64,000 bases of DNA from Rhineura floridana (GCF_030035675.1 NC_084495.1:9641001-9705000); one strand, 5' to 3'; positions 1 to 12,430 are shown, numbered from the stretch's first letter. Notes: generated by a model from the sequence alone, not told the origin. Numbers and translations are program-made.

Positions 1-17
1 TGGTGCAGGCTGCCCTA

Positions 18-434
<417 letters not shown>

Positions 435-540
435 TTATGTTCCTATGCTGCCATTGACAGGCACAGAAAAACAACGGAGACAGCTCTGCTTAAATATTAT
501 GGGAAGTATTCAACTTCTTCGTTATCATCATCATCAAGGC

Positions 541-832
541 TTTTTATTAATTAATTAATTAGATTTATATCCTGCCCTTCCTCCCACCCAGGAGCAGTAC
601 TCACCAGTATGGGGTACAGACACATCTTTTTTTGCTGCCTATGGCAGCCTTTTTCTGCTGGCACCCATAGACTTATCAAGACATGAGTATCAGCATCTCA
701 TTTTTTAACCAAAAAAGCACTGATGCTGATGAACTACACTTATATCCTGCCCTTCGTCCTAAAGGAGCCCAGGGTGGCAAACACACAAATGATAAAACAA
801 TTCAAACATCTAATATATAATCACAATTACGT
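541..832 (-). repeat. L2-type LINE 3'-end fragments (antisense), two pieces
   Basis: 541-598 (TTAATTAATTAG then TTTATATCCTGCCCTTCC) and 733-832 (TATATCCTGCCCTTCGTCC, AAAGGAGCCCAGGGTGGCAA) match the reverse complement of the L2 3' UTR end that recurs at 40800, 45200 and 48250. The 600-730 interval between them is unassigned. Confidence 0.6.
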
Positions 833-857
833 TTATATATATATATATATATATTAG
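831..857. repeat. (TA)n microsatellite
   Basis: About 12 TA units. A second TA-rich tract lies at 932-958 and borders the perfect palindrome. Confidence 0.9.
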
Positions 858-955
858 GTGATTAACGGAATCCTTATAGGGATCCAGAGCAAGCTTGAGT
901 GAAGTTCTGTTTGTTGCTTTCTAAACTGTCTTTTATATATATTTATATATATATA

Positions 956-1041
956 TATTGATAATCCTTGACAAGTTCTGCATCTGTATTGGAATATATA
1001 TATTCCAATACAGATGCAGAACTTGTCAAGGATTATCAATA
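956..1041. repeat. Perfect 86-bp palindrome at the 5' edge of a BovB copy
   Basis: Symmetric about 998/999 with 43-bp arms and no mismatch or spacer. The right arm is BovB sequence that continues to 1632; the left arm is its exact reverse complement and stops where BovB homology stops. This is consistent with fold-back priming or 5' inversion at insertion. Confidence 0.95.
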
Positions 1042-1632
1042 CTTCTGCCCAGTCATTAACCAAAATGGAGACAATAGTGAAGAAATCAGAAGAAGACTAG
1101 GACTGGGGAGGGCAGCTATGAGAGAACTAGAAAAGGTCCTCAAATGCAAAGATGTATCACTGAACACTGAAGTCAGGATCATTCAGACCATGGTATTCCC
1201 CATCTCTATGTATGGATGTGAAAATAGACAGTGAAAAAAGCAGATAAGAGAAAAATCAACTCATTTGAAATGTGGTGTTGGAGGAGAGCTTTGCAGATAC
1301 CATGGACTGCGAAAAAGACAAATAATTGGGTGTTAGAACAAATCAAACCAGAACTGTCACTAGAAGCTAAAATGATGAAACTGAGGTTGTCATACTTTGG
1401 ACACATCATGAGAAGACATGATTCACTAGAAAAGACCATAATGCTGGGAAAAACAGAAGAGAGTTGAAAAAGAGGAAGGCCAAACAAGAGATGGATTGAT
1501 TCCATAAAGGAAGCCACAGACCTGAACTTACAAGATCTGAACAGAGTGGTTCATGACAGATGCTCTTGGAGGTCACTGATTCATAGGGTCGTAATTGACT
1601 TGAAGGCACATAACAACAACAACAACAAACAG
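999..1632 (+). mobile_element. BovB/RTE LINE, 5'-truncated 3' end
   Basis: Translates in two adjacent frames to BovB ORF2 C-terminal sequence: LVKDYQYFCPVINQNGDNSE and GLGRAAMRELEKVLKCKDVS, then, after a stop near 1232, KADKRKINSFEMWCWRRALQ and LRLSYFGHIMRRHDSLEKTI. The end is the family's GACTTGAAGGCACATAACAA followed by (CAA)n. It is broken by at least two stops (for example TGA at 1465) and sits in ZC4H2 intron 3. Confidence 0.88.
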
Positions 1633-3023
1633 ATGCAGACTGGGAAAGATCTCTACTAAAAACAGGGAACACTTCATGAATTTGCATGTCTTATGGGAGG
1701 ATTCAGCTCACAGGTACCAATTTGAACAGCAGCCACTTAGCAAGTATCATGTTCCATCTTGAGTACCTGTTCCTGAGTTTTTGTGTACTACTATCTTCAA
1801 ACTCTGTATCATGAAATACAGTATAAAGGTGTATGATTCATATTTAATAGACTGCCTCTCCTTAAACCCCTACAGGGGCTCCTCCGTCCCTTTGATATCC
1901 ATAGCAAGATTCTTTGTTTTAAGTCCTCCATTAACACCCACTCCTTTTCTCTTTGCCCTAAATATATCACTCCTTATTCATTATTTTATGTTATTTGTTA
2001 ATTTATGGACCACCGTTTACATATGTGTCAAGGCAATTTATAAACATATCATTAAAAATAGTTTAAGAACAGTACCAAAAAATAACTGGATTGATTTAAA
2101 AGCAATAGAAAATGAACACCTAAGGAAAAGACCTTTTCATCCAGCTGGAAAAGCTTGTTGAAACAAACATATCTTCAACTGTTCCCAGAAAGAATAGATA
2201 GTGGAAAGTACAGATTTCCTTCAAATAGTGAAATCAAAATATGTATATTATATGGAGGGAACTTATGGAGCAATAAACAAAACCTCCAAAAGCAATCAAA
2301 TCAAGACTGAGTACGCTGAGTGGCCACAGAATGCTGCCTGATGGTTTGGGGAAAATGGAAGGGAACACACTGGAAGAAAGCATAGCTGGCTGGAACCCTG
2401 AACAGGAGCACTCCATGATGCAACATTTTGTTGCAGCTCACACTTGACTCAATATATTCCTGCCTTTGAGCTTCACTTCTTCAATGTTATCATGTTCAAA
2501 GGTGCAAAGTTCTCCTGCTCTTTTAAACAACACCTGTCTCCCTTCCTAGCTCTTGTGCCCAGAACTCCCTCCCACAAAACTGGAATGACACCAGCCCTCT
2601 TCGTTTGCCCTTCAAATCAATCTCTCTCACGAAATCTTTGAACTAATGAGCCTTCAACTCTGACTAAGGGTCAAGTCACACATTGCATGGGAATGCATCT
2701 AACTGCAGTCTGAGCTGTTTCAGAAAGGGGCGACTGACAACAGAGAAGTGGCTGGGAGAGTGAACACTTAAAACCCTTTCTCGGGCTGTTGCCCCACCCC
2801 CAATCACTCCTGCAAATGACTTTTCACCCCAAACCCCACCAAGTCTCAGAAGTGTGCTTGGTTTTGCAAATGAAGCCCAAATGTGTGCGAATATATTTGC
2901 TCACATTCATCCCTCATTACCTTTGCTTCTCTCGTCCCTCCTTCCCCCCCTAATAGTGACATTTAGATCATAAGCTCCTTTGAGAGGAGTCTGCTTATGC
3001 TATCCTGCAACACACTGACTACA
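1633..3023. other. ZC4H2 intron 3 stretch, mostly unassigned
   Basis: 1850-2075 looks like a degenerate LINE 3' end (TGGACCACCGTTTACATATG, then CAATTTATAAACATATC). 2940-3010 has a TAGATCATAAGCTCCTTTGA tract of the kind seen in old L2/L3 tails. No gene, RNA or confident element was seen elsewhere. Confidence 0.4.
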
Positions 3024-3672
3024 GTGATGTTGTTATGTGTCTTCAAGTCGATTTCGACTTATGGCGACCCTCTGAATCAGCGACCTCCGATAGCATCTGT
3101 CATGAACCACCCTGTTCAGATCTTGTAAGTTCAGATCTGTGGCTTCCTTTATGAAATCAATCCATCTCTTGTTTGGCCTTTGTCTTTTTCTTATCCCTTC
3201 TGTTTTTCCCAGCATTATTGTATCTTCAAGTGAATCATGTCTTCTCATTATGTGTCCAAAGTATGATAACCTCAGTTTCATTAGCTTCTAGTGATAGTTC
3301 TGGTTTAATTTGTTCTAATACCCAATTATTTGTCTTTTTCACAGTCCATGGTATCCGCAAAGCTCTTCTCCAACACATTTCAAATGAGTGGATTCTTTTC
3401 TTATCCACTTTTTTACTGGCCAACTTTCACATCCATACATAGAGATGGGGAAGACCATGGTCTGCATGATCCTGACTTTAGTGTTCAATGATAATCATTG
3501 CATTTGAGGACCTTTTCTACTTCTCTCGTAGCTTCTCTCCCCAGTCCTAGCCTTCTTCCAATTTCTTGACTATTGTCTCCATTTTGGTTAATGACTGTGC
3601 CAAGGTATTGATAATCCTTGACAAGTTCAATGTCCTCATTGTCAACTTTAAAGTTACATAAATCTGTTGTTA
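3024..3672 (-). mobile_element. BovB/RTE LINE 3' end (antisense)
   Basis: The minus strand encodes MKLRLSYFGHIMRRHDSLED and a following GKTEGIRKRQRPNKRWIDFI, the same protein as the 999-1632 copy. The 3' terminus (TGTTGTTATGTGTCTTCAAG on the plus strand) is shared with the Sauria SINEs. It is 5'-truncated at about 3672, where an L2 3' tail begins. Confidence 0.88.
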
Positions 3673-3674
3673 TT

Positions 3675-6190
3675 ACTTTATTTATTTATTAAATTTATTA
3701 GTCGCCCATCTGGCTGGTTGTCCAGCCACTCTGGGCGACGTACAAGATAAAAAAACAATATGTTAAAATGTTAAAATTTAAAACCATAACAGTAAAAACC
3801 TAACCCACCCCAAAAGCCTGCCTGAAGAGCCAGGTCTTCAAGGCCCAGCAGAAGCTCATCATAGAAGGGGCATGGCGGAGATCATTTGGGAGAGAGTTCC
3901 ACAGGGTGGGGGCCACTATTGAAAAAGCCCTCTCTCTAGTCCTCACCAGTCTAGCTGTTTTAACCGGTGGGACCGAGAGAAGGTCTCCTGAGGCTGATCT
4001 TGTTGAGCGGCATCCCTGACGATGCTGGAGGCGCTCCTTCAGATAGACTGGGCTAAAACCGTGTAGGGTTTTAAAGGTCAAAACCAACACCTTGAATTGG
4101 GCCCGGTAAACAACTGGTAGCCAGTGCAACTCCTTCAGCGCTGGAGTGATGTGATCTTGCCGGCGGCTGCCTTTAATCAGACGAGCTGCTGCATTCTGTA
4201 CCAGTTGCAGCTTCCGGACCGTTTTCAAGGGTAACCCCACATAGAGCGCATTACAGTAGTCTAGGCGAGAGGTGACCAGGGCATGTACCACCGGTGGGAG
4301 CAGATGGTTGGGAAGGTAGGGGCGCAGCCTCCGTATCAGATGGAGTTGATACAGCGCCGCCCGGCTCACAGCCGAGACTTGAGCCTCCATGGACAGCTGG
4401 GAGTCAAGAATGACCCCCAGGCTGCAGACCTGGTCTTTCAGGGGCAATCGTACCCCATTGAGCACCAGGTCTACATCCCCCAGCCTTCTCTTGTCTCCCA
4501 CAAACAGTACCTCGGTTTTGTCAGGGTTCAGCTTCAGCTTATTCCTTCCCATCCAGCCACTCACCGACTCCAGGCACTTGGACAGGGTTTCTACAGCCAA
4601 CCTCGGTGAAGATTTAAATGAGAGATAGAGCTGCGTGTCATCCGCATACTGATGACATTGCAGCCCAAATCTCCTGATGATTGCCCCCAGCGGCTTTATA
4701 TAGATGTTGAACAGCATCGGGGAGAGGATGGAACCCTGTGGCACCCCACAAGTGAGAGGCCAAGGATCCGAGACCTCATCCTCCAATGCCACTCTTTGGT
4801 ACCTACCAGAGAGGAAGGAATGGAACCACTGCAATACAGTGCCCCCCATGCCTAACCTCTTCAGGCGGTCCAGGAGGATGACGTGGTCAACGGTATCGAA
4901 AGCCACTGAGAGATCAAGGAGGACAAGGAAGGTGCATTCGCCCCTATCCCACGCCCTCCTCATATCATCTACCAAGGCGACCAAGGCTGTTTCAGTCCCA
5001 TGTCCAGGCCTGAAGCCCGATTGAAATGGATCCAGATAATCCGCTTCCTCCAAGTGCGCTTGCAACTGCTTTGCTACCACCCGCTCAACCGCCTTGCCTA
5101 AGAATGGCAAATTTGAGACTGGGCGAAAGTTGTTCAGATCTTGGGGATCCAAGGAGGGCTTCTTTAAGATTGGTTTTATTACTGCCTCCTTGAGCGCTGA
5201 TGGCATTACTCCCTCTTCGAGAGATGTATTTACCACCATCTTGATCCCCTCACCCAGTCTATCTTTGCAGCTCATAATGAGCCACGATGGGCAAGGATCG
5301 AGTAAGCAAGTGGTTGGCTTTAAGGTTGAAAGTACCTTGTCCACTTCATCAGATGGAAGAAGCTGGAACCGATCCCACACCACCAGAGCACCACTGGTCA
5401 CCTCTGGCTCGCTCACTGTGTCCACAGCGCACGGAATAGCACTCTTAATACGATCAATTTTCTCCGCAAAGTGTTTAGCAAACTCGTCACAGGAGGCCTT
5501 AGCATGTTCCATTGGTTCCGGAGCAACTGGACCAACCAGGCTCCAGACCACTTGGAACAGTCTCCTGGGACAGCACTCTGCAGATGCAATAGAGGCAGCA
5601 TAAAAATCTTTTTTTGCTGCCCTTATTGCCACATGATAGGCTGCCGCAGCTGCTCTAACATGTGTCCGATCGTCGTCAGAGCGAGATTTCCGCCACCGGC
5701 GCTCTAGCCGTCTCACCTCCCGCCTCAGAATTCGCAACCGTGGGGTGAACCACGGTGCCGTCTGAGTTCTATTTAGGGGGAGAGGGCGTTTCGGAGCCAC
5801 CCGGTCTAATGCCCCGGCTATTGCGGCATTCCACCCCTCCACCAGGGTCTCAGCCGAGTGGCTGCGTGCATGCTCCAGAGAGTCCCCAAGCGCATTCAGG
5901 AATCCATCAGGATCCATCAGACGCCTGGGGCAGACCATCTTAATAGGTCCTCCACCCCCACGGAGGGTTTGTGGCACCGAAAAGTCCATCCTCACCAAGT
6001 AGTGGTCTGACCATAACAAGGGGGTGATGGATGTACCCCCAATTTTCAGATCACTCCCCTCCTCTCCCGAGACAAACACAAGGTCGAGTGCATGACCGGC
6101 TACATGGGTGGGCCCCATTGTAATAAGGTGCAGCTCCCAGGAAGCCATGGTTTCCATGAAGTCCCGAGGCGCCCCAGTAAGGATGGCCTC
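3675..6190 (-). mobile_element. L2 LINE with an uninterrupted 785-codon ORF
   Basis: The minus-strand frame 3800-6157 is open for 785 codons. It begins within the C-terminal part of the endonuclease (GHALDLVFVSG, then SDHYLVRMDF) and runs through a complete reverse transcriptase: NNFRPVSNLPFLGKAVERVV, FRPGHGTETALVAL, LLDLSVAFDTVDH, GVPQGSILSPMLFNIY and the catalytic CHQYADDTQLYL. It continues to the L2 C-terminal domain (SRLDYCNALY, QLVQNAAARLI, then ITPALKELHWLPV). The 3' UTR ends in TAAATAAATAA-type repeats at 3675-3700. Only the 5' part (UTR and most of the endonuclease) is missing. It lies in ZC4H2 intron 3 in the same orientation as the gene. The intact frame suggests a recent insertion for an L2. 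Confidence 0.95.
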
Positions 6191-6244
6191 TGAATGTATA
6201 TACTATACTTTATATAGTGATACTATACTATATTTAAAAAAACA

Positions 6245-6405
6245 GAGGAAAGGTTGTAACTCAATGCTAGAGCACATGCTTTGAATGCAAAAGATGTCCC
6301 GGTTCAGTCTCCAGGAGTTCCAGGGTAGGCCTAGGAATAGACCCCAGAAAGAAACCTTGCAAGAGCTGCTGCCAATCCACATACACAATACTGATTTAGA
6401 CAGAG
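6245..6405 (+). mobile_element. tRNA-derived SINE, family A, 3'-truncated
   Basis: The head GTTGTAACTCAATGCTAGAG and a degraded B box are followed by the family body (CAGGGTAGGCCTAGGAATAG, then AGAGCTGCTGCCAATC and CAATACTGATTTAGA). It lacks the usual end. Confidence 0.7.
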
Positions 6406-6472
6406 AAAACCTTCATCATATTTGGAGCATTCCTGCCTGGTCGCTTTCAGAAACGGAACTGGGCATTTTAGT

Positions 6473-6665
6473 AAGGGCTGTAGCTCAGTGGCAGAGCATC
6501 TGCTTTTTATGCAGAAGGTCCTACCCAATTCAATCCTTGGGTAAGGCCTGGAAAGACCCAGACTAGACCCCTGGAGAGTTGCTGTCAATCAGTGAGCAGA
6601 GACAATACTGAGCTAGATGGCCCTTGATCTGACTCGGTGTATGACAGCTCCCCATGTTCCTCAAG
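6473..6665 (+). mobile_element. tRNA-derived SINE, family A, near complete
   Basis: GGGCTGTAGCTCAGTGGCAG is a good Pol III A box. The body reads GGAGAGTTGCTGTCAATCAG and GACAATACTGAGCTAGATGG, and the end TGACTCGGTGTATGACAGCT. It is tandem with the 6245 copy, in the same orientation, and lies inside ZC4H2 intron 3. Confidence 0.85.
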
Positions 6666-6817
6666 TAAACAGAGATCCAAGGGGTGTCGGAATACTGAGC
6701 GCAGCACATCATGCAACCGTGCACACATGTCCCCTTTCCACTGGCCTTGAGAAACTGTTTGCCTCCCAGTGCCAGAAAGTAGACGCCTGCACTTTTTACA
6801 AGCCATGTGTCAGCTTA

Positions 6818-6991
<174 letters not shown>

Positions 6992-7036
6992 CTAGAAAAG
7001 GAGCAAGGCACCATTCATTGGACAAGCCTTTGTCTT

Positions 7037-7346
7037 TATCAGGGGCAGGAACCTCAGGCCCAGGGGCCGAATGCAGCCCTCCAGGCTTTCCTATCCGGCC
7101 CTCAGAACGCTCTCCCAGGCCACACCCTCTCTTCCCAGGCCAGACCCCTCACTGGCCTGGCTTCACATACCGAGTGTTTCTGCCTGGCTGGAATGTGTCC
7201 TGGAACTGTGAAAAATGCCTCTTGCTTGTGTGTATATGTGGAAACAAGCCTACTGTGCAAAGGTAAAATTTACATTCATTGCTCTGTCCATGATTGCCTC
7301 TGGTCCTGCCCTCCACTGGCTTGTGGACCTCAGAAGGTTGCACAGA
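7037..7346 (-). mobile_element. hAT-type MITE, family C (antisense)
   Basis: The reverse complement aligns with 10109-10435: both have the GCCCTCCAGG/CCTGGAGG ends, the internal CCCACAT/AGGCTTGTTTCCACAT-like block with CTTTGCACAG, and a GGCCACAT end. It starts about 45 bp beyond the ZC4H2 exon 3 acceptor. Confidence 0.6.
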
Positions 7347-7829
7347 AGGAAATGGGGCCCTCTTAGGATTTTATCATTTCCACTTGACATTAAATAGTTG
7401 GGTCCTAAATTCTTTATTGCGAGCCAATTTGGTACCTTCTGCCAAAAGGTGGATGAAAATATTTTCAAAGAATAAAACACAATGCAGAGGTTCTTGCCTG
7501 TTTGCACAACATTCTGCTCAGTAGCAAACTGGGCCTGGCTTCTGACAGCTGCAGTTTGGTAACTTTCCTTTCACTTTCCTGAAATATGGTTTCTACGGGG
7601 CTGCCTTTGGGAAGTTCAGGAACAGTGGCTGTATGATGCCCATCCTAGCACATAACCCATGGGATTGCACCGAGTAGCATATAACCCATTTTAGCCTCTC
7701 TGAATTGACTACCTGTTAGTGTTTGAGCCCAATACGAAGGGGTGGCGCTTTATCTTTAAAGCCCCAAAAGAGTTTAGGTACAGCTGTCTTCGGGATCACC
7801 TTCTTTCTTATAATCCTCCCCATACCCTA

Positions 7830-8010
7830 TGATCTCGGGCCAGGGTGGAGAACCTTACGCTGTGGGCATTGTATTGTATGTGCCTACTGTACAAAGGTAA
7901 GCGTCATACTCATTGACCCACCCACTTTTGCCTCTGTCACCACCCACCACTGGCATGCGGCCCCCGGAAGGTTGCCGTGATGGAATGTGGCCCTCGGACT
8001 GAAAAAGGTT
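7830..8010 (-). mobile_element. hAT-type MITE, family C, partial (antisense)
   Basis: Shares CTACTGTACAAAGGTAAGCG and CGGAAGGTTGCCGTGATGGA, ending GGCCCTCGGACTGAAAAAGG, with the 7037 and 10109 copies. Confidence 0.55.
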
Positions 8011-8299
8011 CCCCCACAGAAAAAGGCCTTGTTTTGTGCCCTTGTCCTTTGTGCCGCTAAGCTTAGTTAAGCCACGGAACATGGCCTTTTTAGTGATAGC
8101 ACACCTACTTTGGAAATACTTACCACTGGAGGTTCACATGGCCATCTTTCTATATGTCTATACCGGGGGGCTCTGCTCTGCTCGCCAGCCCCCAACTACC
8201 CCCTGCACCACACAGCACAGCTAGGCTGTACATGCCCAGGTGGCGACTGCCTCCCCTAAAGAAATGCTGCCTGGCCAGACTTTGACTGATTAGGCTGAA

Positions 8300-8430
8300 A
8301 TATTACTGAGTAGCTGGAAGACACTCCGTGAGTTTCATGACACAGTAGGGATTTGAACCTGAGTTTTCTGAAAGTCTCGCCCAGTCCTGGTCTGACACTC
8401 TAACCCCTATACCACACTGGCTTCCACTTG
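8300..8430 (-). mobile_element. MIR-like tRNA SINE fragment (antisense)
   Basis: GGGATTTGAACCTGAGTTTT is an inverted B box, followed by GACACTCTAACCCCTATACC, the inverted tRNA-like head. It is the same family as 22140-22370. Confidence 0.55.
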
Positions 8431-8654
8431 GCTGATTGAATTGGTGGATGTTGTATAAGAACCAGGTGATTAATGGATTCTGTGCTCCCCCCCAGGACAA
8501 GCTAGTTTGTTTCTGGCTTGATTTGTACATTTTCGTACTGTGTTTTTGACTGCCTTTTCTAGCAGGGGAGTGTAACAGGTGAAATAAATAAGGCATAATG
8601 GAATCCTAGAGTGGGATGCCTGACGAGAGGTTCTGGTACACACACAGTACTTTC

Positions 8655-8691
8655 TAGGATTTCAGGAGAGAGAGAGAATGAGAGAGAGAGA
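8655..8691. repeat. (GA)n-rich simple repeat
   Basis: Interrupted GAGAGA tract directly before the L2 3' fragment. Confidence 0.8.
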
Positions 8692-8699
8692 TTCTCCGC

Positions 8700-8957
8700 C
8701 ATGCCCCTTCTATGATAAGCTTCCGCCGGGCCTTGAAGACCTGGCTCTTCAGGCAGGCTTTTGGGGTGGGTTAGGTTTCCTACTGTTATGGTTTTAAATT
8801 TTAATGTTTTAATGTATTGTTTTATCTTGTACATCGCCCAGAGTGGCTGGACAACCACTTTTGGGTCATTGACCGCAATTTTAATAAATCAAATCGGCTG
8901 GACAACCAGCCAGATGGGCGACTAATAAATTAAATAAATAATAATAAAATAAATAAT
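8700..8957 (+). mobile_element. L2 LINE 3' end, interrupted
   Basis: Same subfamily as the 3675-6190 element: it reads the reverse complement of that element's final codons and 3' UTR (CTTGAAGACCTGGCTCTTCA, GGCAGGCTTTTGGGGTGGGT) and ends ATGGGCGACTAATAAATTAA. A 38-bp insert with target-site duplication sits at 8858-8895. Confidence 0.85.
8858..8895 (+). mobile_element. 38-bp LINE micro-insertion (Vingi/I-like 3' tail)
   Basis: Flanked by a perfect 13-bp duplication GGCTGGACAACCA (8845-8857 and 8896-8908). The insert contains GGGTCATTGACCGCAATTTT and an AATAAATC tail, resembling the 3' terminus of the LINE at 23183-25462 and of 31593-31690. Confidence 0.75.
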
Positions 8958-9479
8958 AATGAATTCTATAGGAAATATGCACCAAGTAAGCACATACAGA
9001 CCTGTCAGTATTGGAATTTAGAGGTATGGTATGGCAACAGTGGGCCTGATGGAACATATTGGTAAGCTGCAATAAAATGGCTCCAGTGAACTTCCAAGTC
9101 TCCACCCATGGAGAAGACCGTCTATTGCACCTCTGCACAATTTACTGCTCTGACCTTGCCTCCTTCCAAGCAACTTATCTTGGGAGTGGGTGATTCTGCC
9201 GTGTCTCTGCACTGAGTGGACTTGGAGCATTTGACCCATCCCAATTTAGAGACTCAGCAGACCCAGCTGATTTTGAATGTCTGTATGAATCCCTGGGATA
9301 AGCAGTCAGGAAGCTTGCCCAGAGCAGTGGCTCATCCAGAAATGTGGGGTGCGGGCTCCTCTGTGGGTGAGTGCTTCTTGCTCTTACACATTCTGAAAAT
9401 AAGCTGCAACAGTGATGCATTCTCCAACTTTAAAATTTGGGGTGGGAGGAAGCACGCTGCAACTATCGGACGTTTGCGA

Positions 9480-9895
9480 AACACTGAACTGGGTGCTCGT
9501 TCACTACCGAGCCAGGGTCAGCTTAAGTCCAGGATATCTTAGGGGCGCCTGAACCCTTATATCTCAGCTCAGTCACTGCCAGCATCTGCAGAAGTGGTAC
9601 CAGTCATCCCCTGAGGTGACGAGGGTTCTGTGTCATTGGCCAAATTTCTGGCATGCTCTGCCAAAAGAGATTCAGCGGGCGCCTTCTGTGTTAACTTTTG
9701 AACGCCTGCTGAAAACCTTTTCCTTCCGCCAGGTTTATGCAGGCAATTAAGAAGATGTCTTTTTGCAGTCGTTGACCTTTGTTTTTATTGTATTTTTAAT
9801 GTTTTTATTGTATGGTGGTGGTTTTTCTGAACTTGTTGGAAGCCACTTTGGTGTTTTTAATAAAACAGCAGTGTACAAATACATTTATAAAAAAA
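9480..9895 (+). mobile_element. L2-type LINE 3' end, old
   Basis: Contains a decayed L2 C-terminus (GCCAAATTTCTGGCATGCTC, then CGCCTGCTGAAAACCTTTTC) and a 3' UTR with TTTTTATTGTATTTTTAATG, ending AATAAAACAGCAGTG and an A-rich tail. Confidence 0.7.
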
Positions 9896-10029
9896 AATAG
9901 AGACAGAGTTTTCATGTTCCCATCTGCTACTATAACTAAGCTTGTACTTAACCCTAAGAATGAATAACTTTCCCTTTCTCTGTCATTTACTCAGTGCTGA
10001 ATCTTAACAGGCAAGACGGTAGGCCTCAA

Positions 10030-10060
10030 CATCTCTCTCTCTCTCTCTCTCTCTCTCTCC
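10030..10060. repeat. (CT)n microsatellite
   Basis: About 15 CT units in ZC4H2 intron 2. Confidence 0.95.
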
Positions 10061-10108
10061 AAATCAACATAAGACCATAAATAAGGAATATAGCATCTTC
10101 CATACCTG

Positions 10109-10435
10109 GGCTTGGGAACCTTTTATAGCTCAAGGGCCACATTTCTTTCTGGGCACCCTTCCGAGGGCCACATGCCCAGTGGTGGACAGGGCCAGAGCCA
10201 AATGTGGGCAGAGCAATACATATAAAATTTGCCTTTGCACAGAAGGCTGGTTTCTACACACTCTCACACACCTCTTTTGTTCCTCCATCCAGGGAAGCAC
10301 GAGGCATTATCAGAATTCAAGGGCAAAGTCCAGCCAGGCCAAAACACTTGGGCTACAAAGCAAGGTAGGCTAAGAGTGTATAGAGAGAGGCCTGGAGGAC
10401 TGCATTTGGCCCATGGGTCTGAGGTTCCCTTGCCC
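10109..10435 (+). mobile_element. hAT-type MITE, family C
   Basis: Starts GGGAACCTTTTATAGCTCAA, then GGGCCACATTTC, and ends TTGGCCCATGGGTCTGAGGT, then TCCC. The imperfect inverted ends (GGGAACC...GGTTCCC) are typical of Charlie-like hAT derivatives. Confidence 0.6.
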
Positions 10436-10704
10436 TGTTCTACTTATAGGATATCAAGCTCCAATAACATTCCTTTTGCCTTTTTCACAGTGGCAGAGAG
10501 TTCCACTGGTGAACGTTCTGTCTGCATACAAGTTGCTCTGAGTTCCTTTCTGCTTAGGCTATCAGAATAAATGCAATAACAAATTTGGGACAGATAACAT
10601 TTCTGCAGCTGGGTTAGGGAAGCAAATGAATTTAGCACGTTTGTTCCTTACAAGCGGCATCTAAAAGGGAAAGCACAGCATTAGTAGTAGATAAGCCTTC
10701 ACAC

Positions 10705-10785
10705 TGGGCTGGATTACTCAAAAGTAAGCCCTTCTGAATGTGAAGGGACTTACTCCCAGGTAAGTGTGCATAAGACTGCAGCCTG
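10705..10785. mobile_element. Short MITE, family D
   Basis: Has the recurring pair AAAAGTAAGCCC and GGGACTTACTCCCAGGTAAG, then TGTGCATAAGACTGCAGCC. Members recur at 17139, 18735, 19264, 38788, 43676 and 61390. Confidence 0.5.
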
Positions 10786-10803
10786 AATGATCGTGACATC
10801 TCA

Positions 10804-11704
<901 letters not shown>

Positions 11705-11708
11705 AGGT

Positions 11709-11823
11709 GGGTAACCTGTGGCTCTCCAGGTATCCGTCATCCCTGAATATTGGCCATGCTAGCTGGGGCTGATGGGAACTGGAGTCCCAACAATATCTGG
11801 AGGACCACAAGTTAGCCATGCTT
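11709..11823. mobile_element. Foldback hAT MITE, family B (diverged)
   Basis: GGTAACCTGTGGCTCTCCAG to CTGGAGGACCACAAGTTAGC, with the central CATGCTAGCTGGGGCTGATG, GGAACTGGAGTCC. This is the common reptile foldback in which the arms read CTACAACTCCCATCAGCC. Confidence 0.75.
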
Positions 11824-12039
11824 GCTCTAGAGAAATGAGCCTTAGTAGCTGTTGTTTTTAATCAAATTTAAAATGCAGTTGTAAAGGTCAGTTGCCACCT
11901 ACATAGTGTCATTTTTGGCTTCACATGTTGCTTGACCACCGTCATGTAGGCTGGCTGCCCGATCCAACAATTTACAATATTCTATCAGTCAGTTGTCTGG
12001 CATGCTGAATGTTCAACCAACATGTCTAATATAGGTCAC

Positions 12040-12185
12040 ATCCACATCATACATTTCAACCGCTCTTGTACCACTTCAACAGTCGTGGCTTCCCCCAAAG
12101 AATCTTGGAAATGCAGTTTGTTAAGACTGGGAGACCCCTGCACAGGGCTACAATTCCCAACACCCTTAAGAAATTACAGTTTTGC
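12040..12185. mobile_element. MITE family E, partial
   Basis: CATCCACATCATACATTTCA ... AGTCGTGGCTTCCCCCAAAG, AATCTTGGAAATGCAGTTTG. Half of the element seen complete at 12628-12955. Confidence 0.65.
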
Positions 12186-12284
12186 TTAATATTTCCAAAT
12201 ACCTCATGCAAGAAGTGGGCACAACTCAATGACTTAGAAGAAAAAGCACCGATGCCTCCAGTGTCGGAGACAGTGTGCCTCTTA

Positions 12285-12430
12285 CGTACCAGCTGTAGGA
12301 GAACATGAGTGGGAAAGTGCTAGTGTGCTCATGTCCTTTTTGTGGGCTACTATAGGCATGTGGTTGGCCACTGTGGGAACAAAATGCTGGACTAGATGGG
12401 CCTTTGGACTGACAGGGTTCTTATTATGAG
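12285..12430 (+). mobile_element. CR1/L3-type LINE 3' end (sense)
   Basis: GTTGGCCACTGTGGGAACAA, AATGCTGGACTAGATGGGCC, TTTGGACTGACAGGGTTCTT is the sense version of the 3' terminus seen antisense at 16508-16757. Confidence 0.75.

Noticed and set aside
5094-5603. 169-codon plus-strand ORF
   Set aside because: Reverse-strand shadow of the intact L2 reading frame.
6473-6545. Possible tRNA gene
   Set aside because: A good A box, but it continues into a SINE body repeated many times in the window. A SINE head, not a tRNA gene.
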